Part shown: positions 1-8,066 of the stretch, piece after piece
Position numbering within the stretch: position 1 is the stretch's first letter
Layout: every line of letters begins with the position of its first letter
Assembly: GCF_039545455.1 (NCBI RefSeq)
Contig: NZ_CP154467.1
Location: forward strand, 372,001 to 436,000
Direction of reading: 5' to 3'
Length of the DNA stretch: 64,000 nt
Source: Brucella sp. BE17
GTDB taxonomy: Bacteria; Pseudomonadota; Alphaproteobacteria; Rhizobiales; Rhizobiaceae
Notes under the pieces: generated by a model
Database searches by the model: none
Told to the model about the DNA's origin: nothing
Seen by the model: the letters and a program-made list of their open reading frames with translations, nothing else
Position numbers and translations under genes: made by a program

Positions 1-455
1 GCGCGACAGGCCTGACGAGTTCTGAACTGGGGCTTGAACTCAACTGGCGCGCAGGAGCGGCGGGCAAGACGTTTTCGGAAGCTTTTTTCGATACACGGTC
101 TGCGATTGGCGGCTTGCGTGCGCTTAAACCGCTCAGCCCGGTTCATCTCAAGTATGATCTTCAGTTGAATGGTGATCTCGTCTTCCGCTGGATCAGACGC
201 GGGCGCGTTGACGCCGATAGCTGGCTTGGCGAGGACATTCCGCTTGGTGAAGAACGCGAACTTTACAGGGTGGACGTTTGGCAGGAAGGGCAATTGCTGC
301 GCAGTGAGCAGGTTGCGGCATCCGTCTGGACTTATGCCGATGTGGACCGTTTGGCTGAAACCGGCACTGGTTCTTTCGAGCTTCATGTGGCGATGGTGAG
401 CGCAAAAATTGGCACCGGCGACGTGGCCATTCTTGAATTCGCTCACGTAGCGTAA
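1..455 (+). CDS. Gene transfer agent baseplate/host-specificity protein, C-terminal end (partial)
   Basis: The open frame runs in from the left edge without a start codon (reading from base 3) and ends at TAA 453-455, giving about 150 residues. The run FRWIRRGRVDADSWLGEDIPL followed by EERELYRVDV resembles the C-terminus of the large tail-tip protein of alphaproteobacterial gene transfer agents (the RcGTA g15 type, often called baseplate multidomain protein), which binds the host surface. That assignment rests on my memory of the family pattern (W-I-R-R-x-R, D-S-W, E-x-P-L-G-E), not on a search. If correct, the rest of a GTA cluster should lie to the left of the window. The TTG at 114 is not a real start because the frame continues upstream of it without a stop. 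Confidence 0.6.
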   Translation, partial: ATGLTSSELGLELNWRAGAAGKTFSEAFFDTRSAIGGLRALKPLSPVHLKYDLQLNGDLVFRWIRRGRVDADSWLGEDIPLGEERELYRVDVWQEGQLLRSEQVAASVWTYADVDRLAETGTGSFELHVAMVSAKIGTGDVAILEFAHVA

Positions 456-588
456 TATTTCTGCTCTGTGATTACCCGGATTTCCTAATTTCATAAAGCG
501 TGATAGCTAAGATAAAAATACCCTTAGACTCGGTGGCGATAATGGTTGTTCATGCATCGTTCAGCTGCCGGGCGCTATACAAGGCAGC

Positions 589-888
589 ATGATGAAACAG
601 AACCCTGCACTTAAAGTTTTCGCGCTTCTTGCGGTCACTCTTGGCCTGTTGCCGGTGAATGCCGGTGCCTTGTCGATCAGTGTTCCGCAAACTTCCGGGC
701 TGGTTGTCGCTGCTGCCGGAGACTGTACGGCCGTGGGTGAGCGGGTTGCTGCCTCACAGGGCGGACAACTGGCAAAAGCCACGCCTTCCACGCAGAATGG
801 AGCACCCGTTTGCGTCGTGGTGGTGCTGGTTCCGGGCCGCAACGGTGAACGTCCACGCCGTGTCGAAGTGGCGGTCCCCAATAAGTAA
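589..888 (+). CDS. feuN: Small periplasmic protein, candidate FeuN (inhibitor of FeuQ)
   Basis: This 99-residue protein has a clear Sec signal peptide (basic start, hydrophobic stretch from about residue 9 to 23, cleavage near NAGA-LS) and no other membrane segment, so it should be periplasmic. The mature part has two cysteines, in GDCTAVGE and PVCVVVVLVP, that could form a disulfide, and a basic tail. It sits directly upstream of a response regulator and kinase that match FeuP/FeuQ. In Sinorhizobium meliloti a small periplasmic protein, FeuN, is encoded upstream of feuP and restrains FeuQ. The assignment comes from position, size and export signal; I cannot align the sequences here. There are two consecutive ATGs (589 and 592); the second lies at better distance from AAGGCAG. 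Confidence is high that it is a gene and moderate for FeuN. Confidence 0.6.
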   Translation: MMKQNPALKVFALLAVTLGLLPVNAGALSISVPQTSGLVVAAAGDCTAVGERVAASQGGQLAKATPSTQNGAPVCVVVVLVPGRNGERPRRVEVAVPNK

Positions 889-1031
889 AAGTTTTCGCTG
901 TCCGATATCTGCAGGTCATGTGTCTTGCTCCGGAATGATCTCTTCCGGGGTGGGCAATGACAGCGGATATTTTATTGATAGCGGAAAACCATCCTGCTTT
1001 TTAGCCGGCTTGTTCAGGGAGATAGTCTGAT

Positions 1032-1721
1032 TTGCGTATTTTGATCGTTGAAGATGACAAGGACCTCAATCGGCAAATATCCGACGCCATGATTGCCGCG
1101 GGCTATGTCGTCGATAGCGCTTATGATGGCGAAGAGGGCCATTTTCTCGGCGATACCGAACCTTACGACGCCGTCATCCTCGATATAGGCCTGCCGCATA
1201 TGGATGGCATCAGCGTGGTCGAGCGCTGGCGGCGCGATGGGCGCCGCATGCCGGTTCTGATGCTCACCGCGCGTGACCGCTGGAGCGACAAGGTTGCGGG
1301 TATCGACGCAGGCGCGGATGATTATGTCGCAAAACCCTTTCACATCGAGGAAGTTCTGGCCCGTCTTCGGGCACTGATCCGACGGGCGGCAGGGCATGCG
1401 TCGTCAGAACTTATCTGCGGACCGCTGACGCTTGATACCAAGACCTCCAAAGCCAGCGTCGATGGCGTGATGCTCAAACTCACATCGCACGAATTTCGTC
1501 TGCTCTCCTATCTGATGCACCATATGGACGAGGTGGTATCGCGCACCGAGCTGGTCGAACATCTCTATGATCAGGATTTTGACCGCGATTCCAACACGAT
1601 CGAGGTCTTTGTCGGTCGTTTGCGCAAGAAAATGGGAATCGATCTGATCGAAACCGTTCGTGGCATGGGCTATCGTATCCGCTCCGATAATGGGGGCGCG
1701 GTCAAGGAGAACGGAAACTGA
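1032..1721 (+). CDS. feuP: Two-component response regulator, FeuP-like (OmpR/PhoB family)
   Basis: This 229-residue protein has an N-terminal receiver domain (residues 1 to about 115) with acidic pocket E7/D8/D9, phospho-acceptor D51 in VILDIGLP and K101 in YVAKPF. A winged-helix DNA-binding domain (about 128-222) follows, ending VRGMGYRIRS. This is the OmpR/PhoB layout. FeuP of rhizobia and Brucella controls envelope-related genes, including cyclic glucan export in Sinorhizobium; that role is carried over by homology. The start is TTG at 1032, chosen because the receiver begins at once with MRILIVEDD. The gene overlaps the downstream kinase, whose likely start lies at 1718 inside the feuP stop region, so the two are probably translationally coupled. 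A PhoP-like name is the main alternative. Confidence 0.8.
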   Translation: MRILIVEDDKDLNRQISDAMIAAGYVVDSAYDGEEGHFLGDTEPYDAVILDIGLPHMDGISVVERWRRDGRRMPVLMLTARDRWSDKVAGIDAGADDYVAKPFHIEEVLARLRALIRRAAGHASSELICGPLTLDTKTSKASVDGVMLKLTSHEFRLLSYLMHHMDEVVSRTELVEHLYDQDFDRDSNTIEVFVGRLRKKMGIDLIETVRGMGYRIRSDNGGAVKENGN

Positions 1722-3100
1722 AGCTTCTTCGTCTTTTCCGCATCCGCTCGCTTGCCGCACGCGTCGTCACTCTGTCGACATTGTGGGTGATCGCAGCGCT
1801 TGTGGTTGTTGCGACGTTGATCGGTACACTTTATGGCGATGCTGCTCGCAGCAATTTCGAGCGGCTTTTGACAGCGCATCTTTTCAGTCTGGTTGGTGCG
1901 GTCAGCGTTTCAACGGAAGGCGCATTGCAGGGGCGCCCGGAACTGGGCGAACTGCGCTATTCAAGCCCGCTTTCGGGCTGGTACTGGTCTGTCGACCCCT
2001 TGACCCACAATGTGACCGGTGAACTTCATTCTCCTTCTCTTCTAGGGCGCATCGTGCCGGAAATGCCGGTTTCGCAAGCACCGTTCGACAGTTCCTTCAT
2101 GCGCAGCTATTCCCTGCCAGGCCTGAACGGCGAAGAACTTTTCATCGTGGAAACGGAAGTGGTGCTCGATAACCCATCCCGTGTTGCCCGTTTTCGCGTC
2201 ATGGGAAACCTCAGCGAAGTTCAGGCCGAGGTTTCCGAATTCAGAACCCGTCTTGCGACCTATCTCGCTATATTCGGCATCGGCAGTATTTTGATCAATG
2301 CTGCCATCATTTTATTCGGGCTGCGACCACTCGATAAAGTACGTCAAGCGCTCGCCGATATTCGCGAGGGGCGCTCGTCCAAATTGGAAGCCCAGCTTCC
2401 GGTCGAGATTGCGCCGCTCGCACAGGAAATGAATGCCTTGATTGAAAATAACCGCCGTATCGTCGAGCGGTCGAGAACGCAGGTCGGCAATCTCGCTCAT
2501 TCGTTGAAAACGCCGCTTTCGGTGCTCGTCAATGAAGGGCGTGCCATCGGTGGAGATCCGGGCCGCGTCGTTCAGGAGCAAAGCGAGGCCATGCAGGTGC
2601 AGATACAGCATTATCTGCAACGCGCCCGTATTGCCGCGCAGCGCGACAGCGTGGTTTTTCGTACATCTGTAAAGCCAGTCATGGAGCGCATGCATCGTGT
2701 GAGCGCAAAACTCAATCCTGCCTTCGACGTTCGTCTGCACAATGAATTTCCCGAAGCGGTTTTTGCGGGCGAAAAGGAAGACCTTGAGGAAATCATCGGT
2801 AATTTGCTTGAGAATGCCGGAAAATGGGGTCGCGCTCGTGTAAACATCAGTGTGATACGGTCGGAACTTCCAAAGCAGTTTGAAATCCGCATCGAAGATG
2901 ATGGTCCGGGGCTTGCAGACGATAAGATCGAATCGGCCCTTAAACGCGGAAGCCGTATCGATGAAACCAAGCCGGGTACAGGATTGGGACTGGCCATCGT
3001 TCAGGATGCGGTTCGGGAATATGGCGGCAGGCTTGATCTCGATAAAAGCCCGCTCGGGGGCTTGCGTGTTCGTGTCTGCCTGCCGCTGGCAGAAAACTGA
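1718..3100 (+). CDS. feuQ: Sensor histidine kinase, FeuQ-like
   Basis: This inner-membrane sensor kinase has about 460 residues. The first membrane helix covers about residues 20-40, then a periplasmic domain of about 140 residues, and a second helix at about 181-203. A HAMP-like linker follows, then a HisKA domain with the phospho-acceptor His in GNLAHSLKTPL (about residue 261), and a HATPase domain with the N box (NLLENAGKW) and G boxes (EDDGPGLAD, GTGLGLA). The first ATG/GTG/TTG in frame would be TTG 1781, which would cut away the basic segment before the first helix. A good ribosome site, AAGGAG at 1704-1709, sits 8 bases before CTG 1718, which overlaps the feuP stop. I therefore propose a CTG start; this needs peptide evidence. 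It pairs with FeuP, and the small periplasmic protein upstream may bind its sensor domain. Confidence 0.75.
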   Translation: MKLLRLFRIRSLAARVVTLSTLWVIAALVVVATLIGTLYGDAARSNFERLLTAHLFSLVGAVSVSTEGALQGRPELGELRYSSPLSGWYWSVDPLTHNVTGELHSPSLLGRIVPEMPVSQAPFDSSFMRSYSLPGLNGEELFIVETEVVLDNPSRVARFRVMGNLSEVQAEVSEFRTRLATYLAIFGIGSILINAAIILFGLRPLDKVRQALADIREGRSSKLEAQLPVEIAPLAQEMNALIENNRRIVERSRTQVGNLAHSLKTPLSVLVNEGRAIGGDPGRVVQEQSEAMQVQIQHYLQRARIAAQRDSVVFRTSVKPVMERMHRVSAKLNPAFDVRLHNEFPEAVFAGEKEDLEEIIGNLLENAGKWGRARVNISVIRSELPKQFEIRIEDDGPGLADDKIESALKRGSRIDETKPGTGLGLAIVQDAVREYGGRLDLDKSPLGGLRVRVCLPLAEN

Positions 3101-3116
3101 TGGTTGTTTGACTGAA

Positions 3117-3177
3117 TATTTCACCGTGAACAAAAGCGGTTCGCACTTTTGCTGGAAATGCTCTAAAAGGTGAAATA
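3117..3177. repeat. Palindromic intergenic element, possible feuQ terminator
   Basis: The outer arms TATTTCACC (3117-3125) and GGTGAAATA (3169-3177) are perfect inverted repeats. Between them CAAAAG (3131-3136) pairs with CTTTTG (3146-3151). The inner sequence, with GCGGTTCGCACTTTTG, resembles a short palindromic element I recall as common between genes in Rhizobiales genomes. It lies 17 bases after the feuQ stop and could end its transcript. Confidence 0.5.
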
Positions 3178-3235
3178 ATGAGATCGCATCAGGCGATTAT
3201 ATGCATGCTGATTTATTGATAAAGGCCTGTTTGTT

Positions 3236-3682
3236 ATGATGAGGGTATTCAGCTTTTCCAAAGCGGTGTCGGTTGCGTCGGCGATGTTGGCTCTGTCGCT
3301 GGTATTGTCGGCTTGCGGAACCGCTGGAAGGGGAAAGATTTTGCCATCGATTGGCAATACACCTTCGGCAAAGCCGGAAACAAGCTTGCTGACGTCATTG
3401 GGGAATGGGCTTTTGGGCAATGCCGCGACACAGTTGGCTGCGAGTGATCGTCGTAAGGCCCTGGAAGCTGAATATCGGGCGCTTGAATATTCGCCTAATG
3501 GGAAAGCCGTCTCATGGAGCAGCGGTTCGAATTCCGGTGAAGTTACCGCCGCGCAGCCTTATCAGGTTGGTTCGCAGAACTGTCGCCAATATTCGCACAG
3601 TTATGATATTGGCGGCACGAGCCAGACCACGCGCGGCACTGCCTGCCGTAATGCGGACGGAAGCTGGACGCCGCTTACCTGA
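3236..3682 (+). CDS. Outer-membrane lipoprotein, surface antigen of the 17-kDa/RT0821-like type
   Basis: This 148-residue protein has a lipoprotein signal peptide ending in the lipobox L-S-A-C (lipidated Cys at residue 27), so it should be anchored in the outer membrane. The C-terminal part carries a C-x-x-Y ... G-T-x-C-R-N-A-D-G-x-W pattern (CRQYSHSYDI, then GTACRNADGSW). That pattern is typical of the RT0821/Lpp0805-type surface proteins found in Rickettsia and other alphaproteobacteria. A short glycine-rich stretch (SLGNGLLGNAA) could be a remnant of the glycine-zipper segment of 17-kDa antigens. The function of the family is not known. The gene stands alone between feuQ and ccmI. ATG ATG at 3236/3239 leaves the exact start open by one residue. 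Confidence 0.7.
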   Translation: MMRVFSFSKAVSVASAMLALSLVLSACGTAGRGKILPSIGNTPSAKPETSLLTSLGNGLLGNAATQLAASDRRKALEAEYRALEYSPNGKAVSWSSGSNSGEVTAAQPYQVGSQNCRQYSHSYDIGGTSQTTRGTACRNADGSWTPLT

Positions 3683-3784
3683 TTTGGCATGATTTATCGG
3701 GTTTTATGCTTTTGCGGCGAATTGCCCTAGGGCGTCACTTATTACAGGTCTTCAGTTGGTTTTTTTCATGGCTGGGATTAAGTC

Positions 3785-4933
3785 ATGGCCATGGAATTCT
3801 GGTTGATTGCAGGACTATTGACTCTCATGGCCACTCTGGCCGTCTTGCTGCCGCTTACGCGGAGCAAGCAGGCCTTTTTGTCGGCTCAAAAAAACGATCT
3901 TGAAGTCTATCGCGATCAGTTGCGCGAGGTTGGACTGGATGCCGCACGCGGCATGATCGACCGGCAAAGCGCCGAGCAGGCGCGCGTAGAAATTTCACGC
4001 CGTATCCTGAATACTGAAAAAGCCAGCCGGACCTTTAGCGCCGTTGAAACCTCAGTTGCTTCAGCCCAAAGCAAGGCGAGAATCACCGCATTGAGCGCGG
4101 TGCTGGCCGTGCCGTTGATTGCATGGAGTGTTTACCCTCTTTTCGGTAAGCCCGACATGCCGTCCATGCCGCTTGCCGAGCGGCTTGCAGCCGCGCCCAA
4201 TTCCGGTTCCGTCGATGAACTGGTCGCCCGCGCCGAAGCGCATCTGGCGCAAAACCCCGGTGATGTGCGCGGCTGGGATGTTCTGGCCCCCATTTACATG
4301 CGGCTTGGGCGTTATCCCGACGCTCTCAATGCCTATCGCACGTCCATCCGCATTGCCGGTGAAAGCTTCCCCCGCCTTCTGGGATTGGGAGAAGCGCTGA
4401 CGTCGGTTTCCGGCGGTACGGTGACGGCTGAGGCCGAAGGCTTTTTCAGGAAAGCTGCTGAACTGGAGCCGAACGATGTCCGCCCGCAATTCTATCTTGC
4501 GCAGGGCGAAATGCAGGACGGACACCCTGATGTCGCGATCAAACGACTGCAAGGTTTTCTCGACAAAGCGCCTGCTGATGCGCCATGGCGGGGGCGGGTC
4601 GAGGAGGCCATTGCGCGTATCGGCGGCTCGAAACCGGATATGCAAGCAGCGCCCAAAGGGCCAAATGCTGAGGATATCGATGCGGCTGCTTCTTTGTCTG
4701 CACAGGATCGTCAGGCGATGGTGGAAGGCATGGTTCAGCGTCTGGATGAAAGCCTTACGCAAGATGGACAGAATCTTGATGGGTGGAAGCGCCTCGTGCG
4801 CTCTTATATGATCCTTAATCGCCGCGATGCAGCACTCGACGCGCTCAATCGGGGCATGGCAGCACTTGAGAATGAGAAGCGGGCAGAGCTTCTGAGCTTT
4901 GCAGCGCAATTGGGCTTGGAGGCGCAAAAATGA
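3785..4933 (+). CDS. ccmI: Cytochrome c maturation protein CcmI (CycH)
   Basis: This 382-residue membrane protein holds apocytochrome c for haem attachment by the CcmF/CcmH complex. It has an N-terminal helix (about residues 3-23), a cytoplasmic loop with a coiled-coil look (about 35-85), and a second helix (about 100-118) ending in YPLFG. A periplasmic TPR region follows (about 135-270, for example [20 protein letters not shown]) and a C-terminal helical part. It is the first gene of ccmI-ccmE-ccmF-ccmH and overlaps ccmE by 4 bases (ATGA at 4930-4933), so translation is coupled. ATG 3785 and ATG 3791 are both possible starts. The order matches cycHJKL of rhizobia. Confidence 0.9.
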   Translation: MAMEFWLIAGLLTLMATLAVLLPLTRSKQAFLSAQKNDLEVYRDQLREVGLDAARGMIDRQSAEQARVEISRRILNTEKASRTFSAVETSVASAQSKARITALSAVLAVPLIAWSVYPLFGKPDMPSMPLAERLAAAPNSGSVDELVARAEAHLAQNPGDVRGWDVLAPIYMRLGRYPDALNAYRTSIRIAGESFPRLLGLGEALTSVSGGTVTAEAEGFFRKAAELEPNDVRPQFYLAQGEMQDGHPDVAIKRLQGFLDKAPADAPWRGRVEEAIARIGGSKPDMQAAPKGPNAEDIDAAASLSAQDRQAMVEGMVQRLDESLTQDGQNLDGWKRLVRSYMILNRRDAALDALNRGMAALENEKRAELLSFAAQLGLEAQK

Positions 4934-5427
4934 GTGCAATCTCCAATGAAAATCCAGGTAGGGCAAAGCCAGTAGGTAGCCTTTCACGCGTAGTCAAACA
5001 GAGAAAGCGCAAGCGCCTGATGCTGATCGGCGGTGCTCTGGCGGTACTTGCGATTGCTGTCGGCCTGATGTTGGTGGCTTTCAGCCAGGATATTCGTTTT
5101 TTCCGCACACCATCCGATTTTACACCACAGGAAATTACATCCGGTTCGCGTTTCCGCTTGGGCGGTCTGGTCGAGGAGGGCTCGGTGGTCCGGCAAGGCA
5201 GTGAATTGCATTTTACCGTTACCGATACGATCAAGACCGTCAAAGTCGTCTTTGAAGGGATTGCTCCCGATCTTTTCCGCGAGGGGCAGGGCGTTGTCGC
5301 CGAAGGCCGTTTCGAAACGGACGGAATTTTTCGCGCCGATAGTGTCCTGGCCAAGCATGACGAGAATTACGTTCCCAAGGACCTTGCCGACAGTTTGAAG
5401 GAAAAGGGCGTATGGGAAGGGAAATAA
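4930..5427 (+). CDS. ccmE: Cytochrome c maturation haem chaperone CcmE (CycJ)
   Basis: This 165-residue protein has one N-terminal membrane helix (about residues 29-52) behind a basic segment (KQRKRKR) and a periplasmic OB-fold domain. The haem-binding signature is present: H143 in [13 protein letters not shown], with the conserved Tyr four residues on. CcmE takes haem covalently on this His and hands it to CcmF for attachment to apocytochromes. Its length is normal for the family. It sits between ccmI (4-base overlap) and ccmF (1-base gap). Confidence 0.95.
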   Translation: MSAISNENPGRAKPVGSLSRVVKQRKRKRLMLIGGALAVLAIAVGLMLVAFSQDIRFFRTPSDFTPQEITSGSRFRLGGLVEEGSVVRQGSELHFTVTDTIKTVKVVFEGIAPDLFREGQGVVAEGRFETDGIFRADSVLAKHDENYVPKDLADSLKEKGVWEGK

Positions 5428-5428
5428 G

Positions 5429-7423
5429 ATGAGTGTCGAAATCGGCCATTTTGCGCTGGTGCTTGCGCTTGCGCTGTCCATCGTTCAGTCCGTTATGCCG
5501 GTGATCGGTGCGCACAGGCGGGATGCTCAGTTTATGTCGGTGGCCGTGCCGACAGCGCTTGCGGTTTTTGCGCTGATATTTCTGTCATCGGCCATTCTGG
5601 TGCATTCCTATGTCGTCTCCGATTTCTCGGTTCTCAACGTCGTCGAGAATTCACATTCGCAAAAACCGCTGCTTTATAAAATTACCGGCGTCTGGGGCAA
5701 TCACGAAGGCTCCATGCTATTGTGGGTATTCATCCTCACTCTTTTCAGCGCGCTCGTCGCAGCCTTCTCCGGTAATCTTCCCGAAACATTGCGCGCCAAT
5801 GTTCTGGCTGTTCAGGGCTGGATAGCCACGGCCTTTCTGGCTTTCATCATTTTTACGTCCAATCCGTTCACACGTATTTTTCCTGTGCCTCTTGAAGGTG
5901 GTGACCTCAATCCGATCCTTCAGGATATCGGGCTCGCTATTCATCCGCCGCTCCTGTATCTCGGCTATGTCGGTTTTTCCGTGTGCTTTTCCTTTGCCGT
6001 CGCAGCCCTTCTCGAAGGGCGGATCGATGCGGCATGGGCGCGGTGGGTGCGACCATGGACATTGCTCGCATGGATGTTCCTGACTGGCGGCATCGCCATG
6101 GGATCCTACTGGGCCTATTATGAACTGGGCTGGGGTGGCTGGTGGTTCTGGGACCCGGTCGAAAACGCGTCCTTCATGCCATGGCTGGTGGGCACCGCGC
6201 TTCTTCATTCTGCACTTGTGATGGAAAAGCGCTCGGCACTGAAAATCTGGACGGTCTTGCTGGCGATCCTCACCTTCTCGCTGTCGTTATTGGGGACATT
6301 CCTCGTTCGCTCTGGAGTCCTCACATCCGTGCACAGTTTTGCGACCGATCCGGGGCGGGGGCTGTTTATTCTGGCGATCCTTGCCATTTTCATCGGTGGT
6401 TCCCTGTCGCTCTTTGCGCTACGCGTGCAAAGTCTTTCCGCAGGCGGCATTTTCCATCCGATCTCGCGCGAAGGCGCATTGGTCTTCAACAACCTGTTTT
6501 TGACCACGGCTGCCGCGACGGTGCTGATCGGCACACTTTATCCGCTATTGCTGGAAGTGACGACGGGTGAAAAGATTTCTGTCGGAGCCCCCTTCTTCAA
6601 CATGACATTTGGGCCTCTGATGGTGCCGCTTCTGCTTGCCGTGCCGATTGGTCCTCTGCTCGCTTGGAAGCGCGGTGATCTTTACGGCGTTTCGCAACGG
6701 TTGATGACGGCGTTTGCGTTAGCATTGATCATGACCGGCATCGTACTCTGGAGCACATCAGCCAGTTCGGTCATGGCTGCCTGCGGTATAGGGCTTGCGG
6801 TCTGGCTGATCTTTGGCAGTCTCACCGATCTCGTGCTTAAAGCTGGTATCGGTAAGGTTTCGAGCGCAAAAGCATGGGCGCGGTTCAAGGGATTGCCGCG
6901 TTCGATTTTCGGGACAGCGCTCGCCCATATGGGGCTTGGCATCACGCTTCTAGGCATTGTCAGCGTCACAACCTATGGCACGGAAAATGTCGCGATCATG
7001 CGTCCCGGCGATACGATCAAGGTTCAGAACTACAGTTTGCGGTTTGAAGGCCTGCGTCCGCTGACCGGCCCCAATTTCACGGAAAATCGCGGCACATTCA
7101 CCTTGCTTGATTCGAACAACCGCAATCTCGGCCAGATCGAACCATCCAAGCGCTTTTTCCCGGCACGTCAGATGCCGACTACCGAATCTGGTATTCGCAC
7201 GCTTTGGTTCAGCCAGGTCTATGTCGCCCTTGGCGACGAGCCGGGTGACGGTTCGGCCGTCGTGCGAGTGTGGTGGAAGCCCGAGGTCACGCTGATCTGG
7301 TATGGCGCGCTCGTCATGATGGTGGGAGCCTTGTTTTCGCTGGCGGATCGTCGTTTGCGTGTCGGCGCACCGGCTAAAAAACGTAAAGCGTTGCCCGCGA
7401 AAAACGCGGAGGCCACGGCATGA
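5429..7423 (+). CDS. ccmF: Haem lyase subunit CcmF (CycK)
   Basis: This 664-residue polytopic membrane protein is part of the haem lyase of system I cytochrome c maturation, working with CcmH and CcmI. The tryptophan-rich WWD segment (WGGWWFWDPVENAS, about residues 233-246), which binds haem on the periplasmic side, is intact. Conserved His residues flank it, including one in LAIHPPLLYLGYV. About 15 hydrophobic segments are visible. Its length is usual for CcmF. It overlaps ccmH by 4 bases (7420-7423), so this is a tightly coupled four-gene operon. CcmA-D and CcmG are not in the window. Confidence 0.95.
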   Translation: MSVEIGHFALVLALALSIVQSVMPVIGAHRRDAQFMSVAVPTALAVFALIFLSSAILVHSYVVSDFSVLNVVENSHSQKPLLYKITGVWGNHEGSMLLWVFILTLFSALVAAFSGNLPETLRANVLAVQGWIATAFLAFIIFTSNPFTRIFPVPLEGGDLNPILQDIGLAIHPPLLYLGYVGFSVCFSFAVAALLEGRIDAAWARWVRPWTLLAWMFLTGGIAMGSYWAYYELGWGGWWFWDPVENASFMPWLVGTALLHSALVMEKRSALKIWTVLLAILTFSLSLLGTFLVRSGVLTSVHSFATDPGRGLFILAILAIFIGGSLSLFALRVQSLSAGGIFHPISREGALVFNNLFLTTAAATVLIGTLYPLLLEVTTGEKISVGAPFFNMTFGPLMVPLLLAVPIGPLLAWKRGDLYGVSQRLMTAFALALIMTGIVLWSTSASSVMAACGIGLAVWLIFGSLTDLVLKAGIGKVSSAKAWARFKGLPRSIFGTALAHMGLGITLLGIVSVTTYGTENVAIMRPGDTIKVQNYSLRFEGLRPLTGPNFTENRGTFTLLDSNNRNLGQIEPSKRFFPARQMPTTESGIRTLWFSQVYVALGDEPGDGSAVVRVWWKPEVTLIWYGALVMMVGALFSLADRRLRVGAPAKKRKALPAKNAEATA

Positions 7424-7896
7424 GACAGAGACGGCTTTTTGCAGTGCTGATGGTTCTGGCTGTAAGCCTGTTTCAGCTTGCGCCTGCATGGGCCGTCAAC
7501 CCGGACGAAATCCTGCCCGATGCAGCGCTTGAAAAGCGTGCACGTTCCATTTCTACTGAACTGCGCTGTATGGTTTGCCAGAACGAATCCATCGATGATT
7601 CGAATGCTGAACTCGCCCGCGATCTGCGTCTTCTCGTGCGTGACCGTCTGAAAGCGGGTGATACGGACGCGCAAGTCAAAGATTTCGTGGTCGATCGCTA
7701 TGGCGAATTTGTACTTTTGAAGCCGCGCCTTTCCGCACATACTGCCCTTTTATGGTGTTTTCCCGTCATTGTTCTTTTTGTGGGCGGCGCTGCGATCCTG
7801 TTTGCCGTACGCCGTAAAACCGGGGCTTCTCAAGCTGTCGAGCCGCTTTCGGAGCAGGAAAAGGTCGATCTCAGGCGGCTTTTGAAGGACAATTAA
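7420..7896 (+). CDS. ccmH: Cytochrome c maturation thiol oxidoreductase CcmH (CycL)
   Basis: This 158-residue protein has a signal peptide (cleavage near AWA-VN), a periplasmic thioredoxin-active domain with the LRCxxCQ motif (LRCMVCQNES, C50 and C53), and a C-terminal membrane helix (about residues 106-130) followed by a short cytoplasmic tail. CcmH keeps the CxxCH cysteines of apocytochrome c reduced and binds to CcmF. The TPR part that is fused to CcmH in some bacteria is here the separate ccmI, the usual rhizobial arrangement. It is the last gene of the ccm operon, followed by a 170-base gap to degP. Confidence 0.95.
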   Translation: MRQRRLFAVLMVLAVSLFQLAPAWAVNPDEILPDAALEKRARSISTELRCMVCQNESIDDSNAELARDLRLLVRDRLKAGDTDAQVKDFVVDRYGEFVLLKPRLSAHTALLWCFPVIVLFVGGAAILFAVRRKTGASQAVEPLSEQEKVDLRRLLKDN

Positions 7897-8004
7897 GCGT
7901 TTCTCTCTCATTCGCTGATTACAAACCTTACGAAACTTTCATGTTTTGGAAATTGAGCGGTAAGGTAGTTCTCACTATCGTGACGCTATAAGGTTTAAAG
8001 GGCG

Positions 8005-8034
8005 CTTGGCCTGACGAAAAACAGACAGGCCAAG
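8005..8034 (+). promoter_or_regulatory. Stem-loop in the degP leader
   Basis: CTTGGCCTG (8005-8013) and CAGGCCAAG (8026-8034) form a perfect 9-base stem with a 12-base A-rich loop, ending 33 bases before the degP start. No T-run follows, so it is not a classical terminator for ccmH. It may shape the degP mRNA leader or be an operator. The role is inference. Confidence 0.45.
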
Positions 8035-8066
8035 GAAGCCCAATGGCTGCTCGCAAGGAGAGATTA

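Noticed and set aside
2312..3133. 273-codon minus-strand open frame opposite feuQ
   Set aside because: Shadow of the kinase gene; no signal or domain.
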